From NCBI RefSeq assembly GCF_030269905.1, contig NZ_BSVC01000002.1, positions 346,419-410,418 on the forward strand: a stretch of 64,000 nt of DNA, given 5' to 3'. Every line of letters starts with the position of its first letter. Within the stretch, counting starts at the first letter, position 1. Both the position numbers and the translations under genes were made by a program. Shown piece after piece: positions 1 through 8,172 of the stretch. The DNA comes from Pelosinus sp. IPA-1. GTDB taxonomy: Bacteria; Bacillota; Negativicutes; DSM-13327. The notes below the pieces were generated by a model. That model ran no database searches and was not told the DNA's origin. It was given only the letters and a program-made list of their open reading frames with translations.

Positions 1-1
1 C

Positions 2-805
2 TTTATTAGAAAGGCGGCGGGAACATCGAATGATGAACAGGTTGTAGCTTCAAACATTGACACGGTGTTTATCTGTATGTCGCTTAATAACGATTATAAT
101 CTTCGCAGAGTAGAACGTTATCTTGGAATTGCCTGGGATAGTGGGGCCGTTCCAGTTCTCGTGCTTACGAAAGCTGACTTATGCGATAAGCTTCCTCAAA
201 AGTTGTTAGAACTTGATACTGTCGCCTGTGGGGTTGATGTGCTTGTTACTTCGAGTTTGACTGCGAATGGATGCGTATCTGTCCAAAGATATCTTGGTAG
301 TGGTAAAACTGTCGCATTTATCGGTTCATCTGGCGTTGGTAAGTCGACCTTGATAAATACACTCATCGGTAAAAACGCTCTTCAAACCAACGATATAAGA
401 AACGATGATAGAGGTAGGCATACTACGACCAGGCGAGAGCTAATTGTTATTCCGAGTGGCGGCGTTGTTATTGATACTCCAGGAATGAGGGAACTCGGGA
501 TCGAAAGCGCTGACCTTACAAAAGCCTTTGCCGATATTGATGAACTATCAACAAAGTGCAAATTTCATGATTGCACTCATACTAGTGAGCCAAACTGTGC
601 AGTACAAAAAGCTATCAACGATGGCGTGCTGTCTACGGATCGGCTTGCCAATTATTTAAAGCTGAAAAAAGAAGCTAAGTATGAGGGTTTAAATGCAAAG
701 CAGATTGAGACTGAAAAGATTACTGCTATGTTCGCGGGAATGGGCGGGATGAAAAATGCACGAGAGTTTATCAAAGAGAAAAATAAAAGAAGGCGAGGTT
801 ATTAG
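2..805 (+). CDS. rsgA: Ribosome small subunit-dependent GTPase A (RsgA), 5' truncated by window edge
   Basis: RsgA is a circularly permuted GTPase that binds the 30S subunit during late assembly. The reading frame is open from base 2, so the N-terminal OB-fold lies outside the window. The G motifs occur in permuted order: TKAD (G4) near base 167, GSSGVGKST (G1, P-loop) near 323, then DTPG (G3) near 473. A C-terminal zinc knuckle follows (CKFHDC...C, about bases 557-600), diagnostic of the YjeQ/YloQ family. The tail is basic and ends in RRRGY. The next gene starts 2 nt after this stop, so the two are probably co-transcribed. A GTG at 65 is in frame but is internal to the domain, not a true start. 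Confidence 0.93.
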   Translation, partial: FIRKAAGTSNDEQVVASNIDTVFICMSLNNDYNLRRVERYLGIAWDSGAVPVLVLTKADLCDKLPQKLLELDTVACGVDVLVTSSLTANGCVSVQRYLGSGKTVAFIGSSGVGKSTLINTLIGKNALQTNDIRNDDRGRHTTTRRELIVIPSGGVVIDTPGMRELGIESADLTKAFADIDELSTKCKFHDCTHTSEPNCAVQKAINDGVLSTDRLANYLKLKKEAKYEGLNAKQIETEKITAMFAGMGGMKNAREFIKEKNKRRRGY

Positions 806-806
806 T

Positions 807-1337
807 ATGGAGATTATAATCAGACAAGAAACCGGCGCAGATTTCGATAGTGTGTATAAAGTAGTTGAGGCAGCTTTTCTAAATGCAGCACATACAAACC
901 ATGATGAACAGAATTTAGTGGTAAGGCTTAGAAATAGTACAGTTTTTGTTCCAGAGTTATCTCTTGTAGCAGTAGTTGATGGTAAAATTGTCGGGCATAT
1001 AATGTTTACAAAAATAGTAATCAAAGCTGGGAAAGAGACGTTTACTTCTCTTATGCTTGCTCCCGTTTCAGTTTTGCCAGAAATGCAGGGTAAAAATATT
1101 GGTGAGAAACTAATTTTAGCAGGGCATAAAATTGCGCAAGCATTAGGTTTTACATCGGTGATTTTGGTCGGACACCCAGGATATTACCCTCGCTTTGGCT
1201 ACATCCGGGCAAGTAACTTTGGCATAACTTTACCAATTGAGGTTCCAGATGAGGCGTTTATGGCATATCAACTTACCGATAATTCATTATCTAAAGTTGA
1301 AGGTGTTGTGGAATTTCCTAAAGAGTTTCTTATTTAA
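807..1337 (+). CDS. GNAT-family N-acetyltransferase
   Basis: This is a 176-residue single-domain acetyltransferase of the Gcn5-related fold, using acetyl-CoA on an unknown amine. The core reads SLVAVVDGKIVGHI, then LAPVSVLPEMQGKNIGEKL (beta4 and the acetyl-CoA pyrophosphate loop), then ILVGHPGYYPRFGY, which is typical of the YhbS-like subgroup. I chose ATG 807 rather than the in-frame ATG at 756: it has GGCGAGG just upstream and avoids a 50-nt overlap with rsgA. It sits 2 nt after rsgA and is followed by an intrinsic terminator, so it ends that unit. Substrate cannot be read from sequence. Confidence 0.85.
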   Translation: MEIIIRQETGADFDSVYKVVEAAFLNAAHTNHDEQNLVVRLRNSTVFVPELSLVAVVDGKIVGHIMFTKIVIKAGKETFTSLMLAPVSVLPEMQGKNIGEKLILAGHKIAQALGFTSVILVGHPGYYPRFGYIRASNFGITLPIEVPDEAFMAYQLTDNSLSKVEGVVEFPKEFLI

Positions 1338-1390
1338 CAATTAATATTACCGATGAACACTGTCCACAAGAACAACAACATATATAAAGC

Positions 1391-1420
1391 AAAAAGCATC
1401 TCATAGTGAGGTGCTTTTTC
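1391..1420 (+). terminator. Intrinsic terminator after the GNAT gene
   Basis: A hairpin with arms AAAGCATCTCA and TGAGGTGCTTT (one G-T pair) and a TAG loop is followed directly by a T run. It closes the rsgA-GNAT unit. The rest of 1421-1595 shows nothing I recognise. Confidence 0.8.
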
Positions 1421-1601
1421 GTGTTTCACACCGGCTTACGCACAATGGAAATTTGTGATTTGGCACCAGAGGATATTTCTCTAGGTATACGTAGCAAACA
1501 GCGGGAGGTTCCGCTCGATGCACATGTAGAGTAGCGTTAGAATTTATCTCGGAAAAGATAAAATATTTACTATGTACTTTTTAAGCAACATGACATATAA
1601 T

Positions 1602-1627
1602 AACATATGAACAGATATTCATATGTT
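1602..1627 (+). promoter_or_regulatory. CadC/ArsR-family operator in front of cadC
   Basis: A perfect inverted repeat, AACATATGAA-N6-TTCATATGTT, lies just downstream of a TATAAT (1596-1601) and directly before the GGAGG ribosome site of the regulator. Metal-sensing ArsR/SmtB repressors bind imperfect 12-2-12-like AT-rich palindromes in this position. The operator overlaps the expected transcription start, so binding would block both the regulator and the ATPase until metal releases it. Autoregulation is inferred from position. Confidence 0.82.
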
Positions 1628-1641
1628 GGAGGTATAATCTA

Positions 1642-2010
1642 ATGTCTGATGCTAATTGTACGATGGATACGTGTGAACAACTATGTGAACATCCGCAAGT
1701 AATATGCTTAGCAAAGAAGGATGCAATTCCAGATACAGAAGCTCAGCAGGTCGCTGAATCTTTTAAATTACTAGGAGATACAACGAGAGTGAAGATGCTG
1801 CATGCATTGTCCAAAAGAGAACTTTGTGTCTGCGACTTAGCGGCGGTTGTTGAAATGGGGCAGTCTGCTGTTTCTCATCAACTGCGTTTATTAAGAAGTG
1901 CCCGTCTAGTAAAGTATCGTAAAGAGGGCAAGATGGCTTGGTATTCCCTGGATGATGGGCATATTGGCCTATTACTCTCTCAATGTATTGAACATATTAA
2001 GCATAGATAG
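1642..2010 (+). CDS. cadC: ArsR/SmtB-family metal-sensing repressor, CadC-like
   Basis: This is a 122-residue winged-helix repressor. The N-terminal arm carries Cys6, Cys11, Cys15 and Cys22, and the helix preceding the recognition region carries ELCVCDLA (Cys62, Cys64). This is the CadC alpha3N arrangement that senses Cd, Pb or Bi. The C-terminal helix DDGHIGLLLSQCIEHIKH has the Asp/His pattern of the alpha5 zinc site. The recognition helix region is GQSAVSHQLRLLRSARLV. GGAGG lies 10 nt before ATG. The gene is 11 nt upstream of a Cd/Zn ATPase and behind a perfect palindrome, so it very likely represses this operon. Which metal it prefers is not settled by sequence. Confidence 0.9.
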   Translation: MSDANCTMDTCEQLCEHPQVICLAKKDAIPDTEAQQVAESFKLLGDTTRVKMLHALSKRELCVCDLAAVVEMGQSAVSHQLRLLRSARLVKYRKEGKMAWYSLDDGHIGLLLSQCIEHIKHR

Positions 2011-2021
2011 GAGGCCGTGTG

Positions 2022-4568
2022 ATGGCGAAGAAAGAAAGTGGTTGTCAGAGTGGGTGCTGCTCTGATGAAGTGATAGAATCCGTTGCAGCTCCTAGTTGCG
2101 GATGCTGTACGGAAAAGACGGAAACGGTTGAACAAATTGCAGCAACTAGTTGTGGTTGTTGTACTAATGATGAGAGCTTACCACAAGCAAAAAACGAGAC
2201 TGATGAAGGTTGTAATTGTTGCTCCTCTGTAGAGGGCGGGAATATGGTAACGAACAATTATGCGATTGAGGGGCTCGACTGCGGAGATTGCGCTGCCAAA
2301 CTGGAGAAGGGTATTAAGAAAATCAAGGGTGTAGTCAATGTCCAAGTGATTTTTGCATCTGCCAAAATGAAAGTTACCTATGATGGCAGTCTGGTGGATA
2401 CAGATAAAATCACGAAAGCCGTTAGTGGGTTTGGCTATTCGGCAACACTTGCTGCGGCAGGATCAGGAGTTCGTAAGACGGTCTTTATCGTATCGGGTCT
2501 TGATTGCGCCGACTGTGCCGCAACCTTAGAAAAAAGACTTCTTTCACTGTCAGGGGTTCATTCTGCACAGATTAATTTTGCCACGAGCAAACTTATCATA
2601 GAACATACAATCAGTGAAGCAGAGATTATTAAGACCGTTGAGCAAGCAGGGTATAGTGCAAAGCGGGAAGGTAAGGGGAATCAATCCCTAGACAATAAGG
2701 CTACCTGGTGGACCAACAGGCGGACCCAAACAACGGTTGTATCTGGTATATTCCTTGTAGCAGCGACAGTGATGGAATGGTTTGGTGTCAATGATAGTGT
2801 AATTGTTCCTTTGTATATTGTGACAGCCATCATTGGTGGTTATCATACAGCGAAAAGTGGTTTTTATGGTCTCCGTTCGTTGACATTTGATATGAATTTT
2901 CTAATGACGGTAGCGATCATCGGTGCATCGGTGATTGGTGAATGGGCCGAAGGTGCTACAGTAGCCTTTCTGTTCTCCTTTGGTAATACGCTGCAAACCT
3001 ATACCATGGATAAAACTCGTCAGTCCATTCGTGCTTTGATGGAACTGGCTCCACCGGAAGCGATCGTTCTTAGGGACAATGAAGAGCTAAGGTTACCCAT
3101 TGAGGAGATTGTGGTCGGTGATCTTTGTATTGTAAAACCTGGTGAAAGAATCCCGATGGATGGTATTGTTCGAGAAGGGATTTCGGCAGTAAACCAAGCT
3201 ACCATTACGGGGGAATCCATACCTGTTGAGAAAACGGCTGGCGACACCGTATATGCAGGTACTGTCAATGAGCATGGAGCGCTAGAAATTGAAGTTACGA
3301 AAATAGCCTCCGATTCTACCCTTGCCAAAATCATGCACTTGGTGGAAGAGGCACAGGCTCAGAAAGCTCCATCCCAGCAATTCATTGATGTTTTCTCCAA
3401 ATATTACACGCCTATCGTTCTGATTGTTGCTGTCGGGATTATGGTGATTCCTTGGCTGTTCTTTAGTCAGGCATTTGCTCCCTGGTTTTATAAAGGGCTT
3501 GTTCTTCTCGTCATTTCTTGCCCTTGTGCTTTGGTTATTTCAACCCCTGTTTCTATCGTGTCCGCCATTGGGAATTCATCCAGAAACGGTGTATTGATTA
3601 AAGGGGGGGCCTATCTTGAGGAGATGGGTGCGATTCAGTCCATCGCTTTTGATAAGACGGGTACGTTAACCTATGGACGCCCGGTTGTCACTGAGATTAT
3701 GCCAGCAGATGGCATTACCGAGGACGACTTCTTAGCTACCGCTGCCTCGATTGAAAAATTGTCGGAACATCCTTTAGCAGCCGCTATCGTAGAAAAGGCA
3801 AAAGGTCTTACCTTAAAGCCAATTGCGAATTTCACGGCATTAGTTGGTCTTGGCGCACAAGCGGATGTGGATGGAAAAACGGTGTATATTGGGAACCAGC
3901 GTTTGTTTGAAGAATTAGGTTTAGAACAATCCCAGTATGAACAAGCTGTCATAGCGCTTCAGCAAGAAGGTAAAACAGTGATGCTGATGGGAACCAAGGA
4001 AGGGATCCTAGGTATGATCGCTGTTGCCGATACGCTGCGGGATAATAGTGCCAATGCCATTAGCGAATTGCGCAAAGCGGGAATTAAACATGTTGCTATG
4101 CTGACAGGCGATAACAAGAATGTAGCTGGTTCTATCGCCGAAAAGTTAAATCTTGACTCCTTCTACAGTGAACTTCTGCCAGAAGATAAAGTAACGGCAG
4201 TCAAAAAGATCATTAGTGAGTATGGCAGTGTAGCCATGGTCGGTGATGGCGTCAACGACGCCCCTGCTTTAGCTGTAGCCAATATTGGGATTGCCATGGG
4301 GGTGGCAGGTTCGGATACTGCCCTTGAGACAGCCGATATTGCCCTCATGTCGGATGACCTTGGAAAACTTGCTTATCTTATCAAACTGAGCCGCAAGACA
4401 GTAGGGATTATTAAGCAAAACATTAGCTTTGCCATCTTAATCAAAATTGTCTTCGTCATCCTCACTTTTGCCGGGTATGTCAACCTATGGCTTGCCGTAT
4501 TTGCCGATATGGGTTCTTCCATACTGGTAACCCTAAACGGCATGCGCCTGATGCGCAAACTCAGGTAA
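2022..4568 (+). CDS. cadA: P1B-2-type heavy-metal ATPase (Cd/Zn/Pb efflux)
   Basis: This is an 848-residue P-type ATPase that exports divalent soft metals across the inner membrane. Residues 1-70 form a cysteine-rich arm with repeated C-x-CC clusters (near residues 8-13, 26-29, 44-47 and 64-67). Two HMA domains follow with GLDCGDC (Cys87/90) and GLDCADC (Cys162/165). The membrane motor has TGES, the CPC ion-binding motif near residue 500, DKTGTLT with the phosphorylated Asp near 545, the HP motif (SEHPLAAA) and GDGVNDAP near 741. The last helix contains ADMGSSILVTLNGMRL, and its Asp is diagnostic of the Zn/Cd/Pb class. ATG 2022 is 7 nt after GAGG; an adjacent GTG at 2019 is the alternative. 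It is co-transcribed with cadC. Confidence 0.94.
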   Translation: MAKKESGCQSGCCSDEVIESVAAPSCGCCTEKTETVEQIAATSCGCCTNDESLPQAKNETDEGCNCCSSVEGGNMVTNNYAIEGLDCGDCAAKLEKGIKKIKGVVNVQVIFASAKMKVTYDGSLVDTDKITKAVSGFGYSATLAAAGSGVRKTVFIVSGLDCADCAATLEKRLLSLSGVHSAQINFATSKLIIEHTISEAEIIKTVEQAGYSAKREGKGNQSLDNKATWWTNRRTQTTVVSGIFLVAATVMEWFGVNDSVIVPLYIVTAIIGGYHTAKSGFYGLRSLTFDMNFLMTVAIIGASVIGEWAEGATVAFLFSFGNTLQTYTMDKTRQSIRALMELAPPEAIVLRDNEELRLPIEEIVVGDLCIVKPGERIPMDGIVREGISAVNQATITGESIPVEKTAGDTVYAGTVNEHGALEIEVTKIASDSTLAKIMHLVEEAQAQKAPSQQFIDVFSKYYTPIVLIVAVGIMVIPWLFFSQAFAPWFYKGLVLLVISCPCALVISTPVSIVSAIGNSSRNGVLIKGGAYLEEMGAIQSIAFDKTGTLTYGRPVVTEIMPADGITEDDFLATAASIEKLSEHPLAAAIVEKAKGLTLKPIANFTALVGLGAQADVDGKTVYIGNQRLFEELGLEQSQYEQAVIALQQEGKTVMLMGTKEGILGMIAVADTLRDNSANAISELRKAGIKHVAMLTGDNKNVAGSIAEKLNLDSFYSELLPEDKVTAVKKIISEYGSVAMVGDGVNDAPALAVANIGIAMGVAGSDTALETADIALMSDDLGKLAYLIKLSRKTVGIIKQNISFAILIKIVFVILTFAGYVNLWLAVFADMGSSILVTLNGMRLMRKLR

Positions 4569-4576
4569 CACTAGCA

Positions 4577-4616
4577 AAAGTCCTGCTACATTCTGTATGA
4601 ATGTAGCAGGACTTTT
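4577..4616 (+). terminator. Intrinsic terminator after cadA
   Basis: A long perfect stem (AAAGTCCTGCTACATTC paired with GAATGTAGCAGGACTTT) has a 5-nt loop and continues into T5. It ends the cadCA operon 8 nt after the stop codon. Confidence 0.9.
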
Positions 4617-4669
4617 TGCATTGTAAGGGAACTAAATAAAGTAAAAGTAAGCTTTTTGGAGGTCCTAAC

Positions 4670-4786
4670 ATGTGGATGCCAAGAGAAACTACGGAGTTGA
4701 TGAATTCGCCGTGGAGCATATTATTTTGGATCATTTCGATTGGAATTACGATAGGGGCAAGCGAATATAGGAAAAAACGTAAATAG
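4670..4786 (+). CDS. Small single-pass membrane protein (38 aa), unrecognised
   Basis: A 38-codon frame opens with ATG 8 nt after TTGGAGG and encodes an acidic/polar start, a hydrophobic stretch (residues about 14-30, SPWSILFWIISIGITIGA) and a basic end (EYRKKRK). This is the layout of a one-helix membrane peptide with its C-terminus inside. It lies alone between the cadA terminator and the YdbC-like gene, 49 nt before the latter. I do not recognise a family. The good ribosome site and the helix-plus-basic-tail design support a real gene, but the short length keeps confidence moderate. Confidence 0.5.
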   Translation: MWMPRETTELMNSPWSILFWIISIGITIGASEYRKKRK

Positions 4787-4835
4787 GGGTACAATAGAAA
4801 ATCGAATCGGGAAAGAATCGGTAGGAGGAATTTTC

Positions 4836-5042
4836 ATGGCAGAAATTAAGTTTGAAATCACGGAACACATCGGAGTGTTATCGGAATCAGCTAAGGGCTG
4901 GACGAAGGAACTGAACCTTGTAAGTTGGAATGACAAACCACCCAAATATGATCTTCGGGAGTGGTCACCCGATCATGAAAAAATGGGGAAAGGCATTACC
5001 TTGTCCAAAGAAGAAATGGCGAAGTTGAAAGAACTATTGTAA
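4836..5042 (+). CDS. YdbC-like PC4-fold ssDNA-binding protein
   Basis: This 68-residue protein matches the YdbC group of bacterial PC4-like domains (reading MAEIKFEITEHIGVLSES, then KELNLVSWNDKPPKYDLREWSPDH, then MGKGITLSKEEM). Family members form dimers that bind single-stranded DNA and are thought to act in transcription or repair. The domain occupies the whole protein. AGGAGG precedes ATG by 9 nt. The downstream neighbour is nrdG, 71 nt away on the same strand. No metal or catalytic residues are expected. The identification comes from memory of the family. Confidence 0.8.
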   Translation: MAEIKFEITEHIGVLSESAKGWTKELNLVSWNDKPPKYDLREWSPDHEKMGKGITLSKEEMAKLKELL

Positions 5043-5113
5043 AATGAGTAGTAAGAAGAAGGCTTTATACTTATATAACTAAGAATTTATAGGGTTGAAT
5101 CGAGGTAATAACA

Positions 5114-5605
5114 ATGAAAATTCGATTGGCGTCGCCCATAACCATAGATTCGGTTGTGGATGGCAAGGGTTTGAGAACGGTCATTTGGTGTCAGGGATGT
5201 CCACATAACTGCGAAGGCTGCCATAATCCTGATACCCAGAATTTTACGAGTGGTTTTGAGCAAGAGGTCGATGAATTGGTTGAGTCGATTGTCAAGGTAC
5301 AGCTCCAATCAGGGGTCACCTTCTCCGGTGGCGAGCCTATGATGCAGCCAGCTAGCTGCGCCGCAGTGGCAGAACAGTTAAAAGTGAGAGGTGTCAATAT
5401 CTGGTGTTATACTGGCTTTACCTTTGAGGAATTAATCAAGAAACCAGACTGTTTACAATTTTTGCAGTACATTGATGTATTGATTGATGGTAAGTTTGAT
5501 TTGGCATTGAAGAGTTACGATTTAGTGTTCAAGGGATCAGCTAATCAGCGTGTTATTGATGTGCAAGAGAGCTTACGGCAAGGCTCCGTTGTATTATTCG
5601 AATAG
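5114..5605 (+). CDS. nrdG: Anaerobic ribonucleotide reductase activating protein (radical SAM)
   Basis: NrdG uses a [4Fe-4S] cluster and S-adenosylmethionine to install the glycyl radical on anaerobic ribonucleotide reductase NrdD. The 163-residue chain has the cluster motif at Cys29-x3-Cys33-x2-Cys36 within WCQGCPHNCEGCHNP, the SAM-binding GGEP motif (VTFSGGEPMMQP) and the conserved YTGFTFEEL segment. Length is normal for NrdG. The usual partner nrdD is not in this window, so the activase is separated from its reductase here or paired with one elsewhere. The ribosome site is GAGGTAATAACA before ATG. An intrinsic terminator follows immediately. Confidence 0.88.
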   Translation: MKIRLASPITIDSVVDGKGLRTVIWCQGCPHNCEGCHNPDTQNFTSGFEQEVDELVESIVKVQLQSGVTFSGGEPMMQPASCAAVAEQLKVRGVNIWCYTGFTFEELIKKPDCLQFLQYIDVLIDGKFDLALKSYDLVFKGSANQRVIDVQESLRQGSVVLFE

Positions 5606-5612
5606 AGTGTTT

Positions 5613-5641
5613 GGACGAACCTGACAAAGGTTCGTCTTTTT
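5613..5641 (+). terminator. Intrinsic terminator after nrdG
   Basis: The stem GACGAACC / GGTTCGTC with a 7-nt loop is followed by T5, 8 nt past the stop codon. Confidence 0.85.
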
Positions 5642-5660
5642 AGTTGGTAAATAAAATCTC

Positions 5661-5709
5661 TTGCAACATTTCAAGAGGATGGTATAATACAGGTATAGAT
5701 GTATATACA
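5661..5709 (+). promoter_or_regulatory. nagR promoter with candidate operator
   Basis: TTGCAA (5661-5666) and TATAAT (5683-5688) are spaced 16 nt. Just downstream lies a GTATAGATGTATATAC segment containing the palindrome TGTATATACA. A similar GTATATGTATATGGTAC segment lies upstream of nagE at about 6505-6521. These are candidate operators of the GntR-type regulator, but the resemblance is modest. Confidence 0.55.
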
Positions 5710-5760
5710 ACATGTCAACTAGGTGACGTTTCAAATAGTGGCAGCAAAAGGTGGGAAACT

Positions 5761-6492
5761 ATGAAGAAAGTTGATAAGGATTCGCCAATACCATTATATT
5801 ATCAATTGAAAAATATCATTTCTGAAATGATAGAAAATGAAGAATTAAAAGCAGATGAAGTGGTGCCAACAGAAAGGGAGTTATGTGAAACCCACGGCAT
5901 TAGCCGCATGACGGCCAATAAGGCAATCGCAAGTTTGGTCAACGAAGGACTTCTGTATCGAGAACGAGGTAAAGGGACCTTTGTTGTCAAGAACAAGGAA
6001 AAACATCCTTTGCATAACTTGTTAGGTTTTACGGAAGATATGCAACGACGTGGTATGAGCATTAGTACCAAGATCATTTCCTTTCAACGTAAGCCAGCGA
6101 CCAAAAAACTGCAGCACGATTTACAAATCGGTGAACAGCAGGAAGTGTTTGAAATCACTAGGCTACGATCTGTCAATGAGGAACCCTATGCCATTGAAAC
6201 GGCTCATTTGCCAACCATGCTTTGCGAAGGCTTGACGGCTGAATTACTGGAAAACAACTCTTTGTATACCATCTTGGAGAAGGAATTTGGTTTACAAGTG
6301 GAATATGCCAATCAAACCATTGAGCCTGTATTGGTCAATGATTATGAGAGCCAAATGTTACAGGTAAAGCAGAAAACCTTGGCATTAATGTTTTCACGGT
6401 TGACTTATGCCAAAAAGAACATTCCTATTGAAGTGACCAAGTCCATTTATCGGAGCGATCGATATAAATTTGAAATTACTTTGAATCGATAA
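5761..6492 (+). CDS. nagR: GntR/HutC-family regulator, NagR (YvoA)-like
   Basis: The 243-residue protein has an N-terminal winged helix (residues about 10-75; TERELCETHGISRMTANKAIASLVNEGLLYRERGKGTFV) and a C-terminal UTRA effector domain (about 95-235). That is the length and architecture of NagR/DasR, whose ligands are GlcN-6-P or GlcNAc-6-P. ATG 5761 has AAGGTGG upstream; longer in-frame starts would run into the promoter. It is placed 160 nt before the GlcNAc PTS gene and reads in the same direction as all nag genes, which supports control of this operon. The operator is not established. Confidence 0.87.
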   Translation: MKKVDKDSPIPLYYQLKNIISEMIENEELKADEVVPTERELCETHGISRMTANKAIASLVNEGLLYRERGKGTFVVKNKEKHPLHNLLGFTEDMQRRGMSISTKIISFQRKPATKKLQHDLQIGEQQEVFEITRLRSVNEEPYAIETAHLPTMLCEGLTAELLENNSLYTILEKEFGLQVEYANQTIEPVLVNDYESQMLQVKQKTLALMFSRLTYAKKNIPIEVTKSIYRSDRYKFEITLNR

Positions 6493-6653
6493 TTGTTACG
6501 AATCAGTATATGTATATGGTACAAATTTTAAAATGACAGATTTGATTTATTTCTATTAGAAAGCACTCTTTTATTTATTGCAGCGAGGCGGGACGTTATA
6601 TCAGGTCATTTTCTAGTTTGTAAGATATAAAAAACGAATAGGAGGTTCTAACT

Positions 6654-8084
6654 ATGGGAAATTGGTTTGGAAAATTACAAAAGATAGGCAAGGCACTCAT
6701 GCTGCCAGTGGCAGTATTACCAGCTGCGGCTTTGTTGCTGCGGTTTGGTGCTCCAGATGTTCTTAACATTCCTTTTGTTATGAAGGCTGGTGCGGCGATT
6801 TTTGACAACTTGGCATTATTATTTGCAATGGGTATCGCCATTGGTATATCTCACGATAATGGCGGTGCATCTGGATTATCAGGAGCTGTTGGGTACTTAG
6901 TGTTAACGAATGGTCTCAAAACCATCAATCCAGATTTGAACATGAGTGTATTAGGCGGTATCTTAAGTGGACTAGTCGCTGGGTATATGTATAATAAATT
7001 TTATAATGTTAAACTTCCCGACTTTTTAGGATTCTTTGCCGGGAGACGTTTTGTCCCCATTGCAACGGCAGCATCTGCGATTGTGATGGCAGGGATCTTT
7101 GGAGTAATTTGGGGGCCAATCCAAAGCGGTATTCATATGATTGGTGAGTGGATTATTGGCGCAGGCGCGTTTGGTTTATTTATCTTTGGGATATTCAATC
7201 GACTCTTAATTCCTTTTGGTCTTCATCATATTTTGAATAGCTTTGTTTGGTTTGTCTTTGGCAATTATACGGATGCAACGGGTAAAGTGGTAACTGGTGA
7301 TTTGAACCGCTTCTTTGCTGGAGATCCTACCGCAGGTGGTTTCATGGCTGGCTTCTACTTGATCTTTATGTTTGCTTTACCAGGTGCGGCACTGGCGATT
7401 TACACTTGTGCCAAACCAGAAAATCGTAAGAAAATTGGCGGTGCCTTGTTATCAGTAGCATTTACTGCTTTCTTAACAGGTATTACAGAGCCACTTGAGT
7501 TTATGTTTATGTTCTTAGCTCCTATGTTATATCTCTTACATGCAATTATGACTGGGCTCGCATTGGCCCTTGCAAGTTCGATGGGAATTTTACACGGTTT
7601 TGGTTTCTCCGCTGGTCTAATCGATTACTTATTAAACTGGGGATTAGCAACGAAACCAGGTATGTTGATTCCACTAGGCTTAGGATTTGCTGCTTTGTAT
7701 TATGTAGTATTTGTCTGGGCAATCAAAAAATTCGACATTCCTACTCCTGGCCGTTTTGATGACGAAGGAGATAATGCAAGGTTAGATACTGCCGATATTA
7801 GTGTATTTTCTCTTAGTATGGTAGAAAAACTTGGCGGAAACCAAAATATTGAAGCAGTAGACTCTTGTATTACTCGCTTACGTTTAACAATTCGTAATAC
7901 TGCCCTGGTTAAAGAAAATGAAATCAAGGCATTGGGCGCAGCTGGTGTTATCCAGAAGGGGAATAGTGTGCAAGTTATTGTTGGTACAAAGGCTGAAATA
8001 ATTGCCGATGAAATGAAGAAAATCCTATTACAGGGAACAACAGCTAGAACAGATAACAATAATACGTCGGCGCCTCACGTTTAA
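6654..8084 (+). CDS. nagE: PTS transporter EIICB, N-acetylglucosamine type
   Basis: This 476-residue phosphotransferase permease imports and phosphorylates its sugar at the inner membrane. Residues 1-365 are the IIC channel of the glucose/GlcNAc superfamily (GNWFGKLQKIGKALMLPVAVLPAAALLLRFG at the start; TGITEPLEFMF as the sugar-binding signature). Residues about 385-465 are the IIB domain with the phosphorylated Cys405 in DSCITRLRLT. There is no fused IIA; a separate IIA gene lies at the operon end. GlcNAc is the most likely substrate, but the adjacent murQ leaves MurNAc possible. AGGAGG precedes ATG by 9 nt. Confidence 0.9.
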   Translation: MGNWFGKLQKIGKALMLPVAVLPAAALLLRFGAPDVLNIPFVMKAGAAIFDNLALLFAMGIAIGISHDNGGASGLSGAVGYLVLTNGLKTINPDLNMSVLGGILSGLVAGYMYNKFYNVKLPDFLGFFAGRRFVPIATAASAIVMAGIFGVIWGPIQSGIHMIGEWIIGAGAFGLFIFGIFNRLLIPFGLHHILNSFVWFVFGNYTDATGKVVTGDLNRFFAGDPTAGGFMAGFYLIFMFALPGAALAIYTCAKPENRKKIGGALLSVAFTAFLTGITEPLEFMFMFLAPMLYLLHAIMTGLALALASSMGILHGFGFSAGLIDYLLNWGLATKPGMLIPLGLGFAALYYVVFVWAIKKFDIPTPGRFDDEGDNARLDTADISVFSLSMVEKLGGNQNIEAVDSCITRLRLTIRNTALVKENEIKALGAAGVIQKGNSVQVIVGTKAEIIADEMKKILLQGTTARTDNNNTSAPHV

Positions 8085-8101
8085 AAAATTAATTTGAAGG
8101 T

Positions 8102-8160
8102 GGAATTGAAAGTTGGAGATGGTGGAGGGTTCCCTGTCTCCGGTTTTCAATTCCTTTTTT
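8102..8160 (+). terminator. Internal terminator/attenuator between nagE and murQ
   Basis: A strong hairpin (GGAATTGAAA...GGAGA paired with TCTCC...TTTTCAATTCC) is followed immediately by six T. It sits between two genes of one operon and ends one base before the AGGAGG of murQ. It would give partial termination, so nagE would be expressed above murQ-nagA-nagB. Confidence 0.75.
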
Positions 8161-8172
8161 AGGAGGTTTCTG

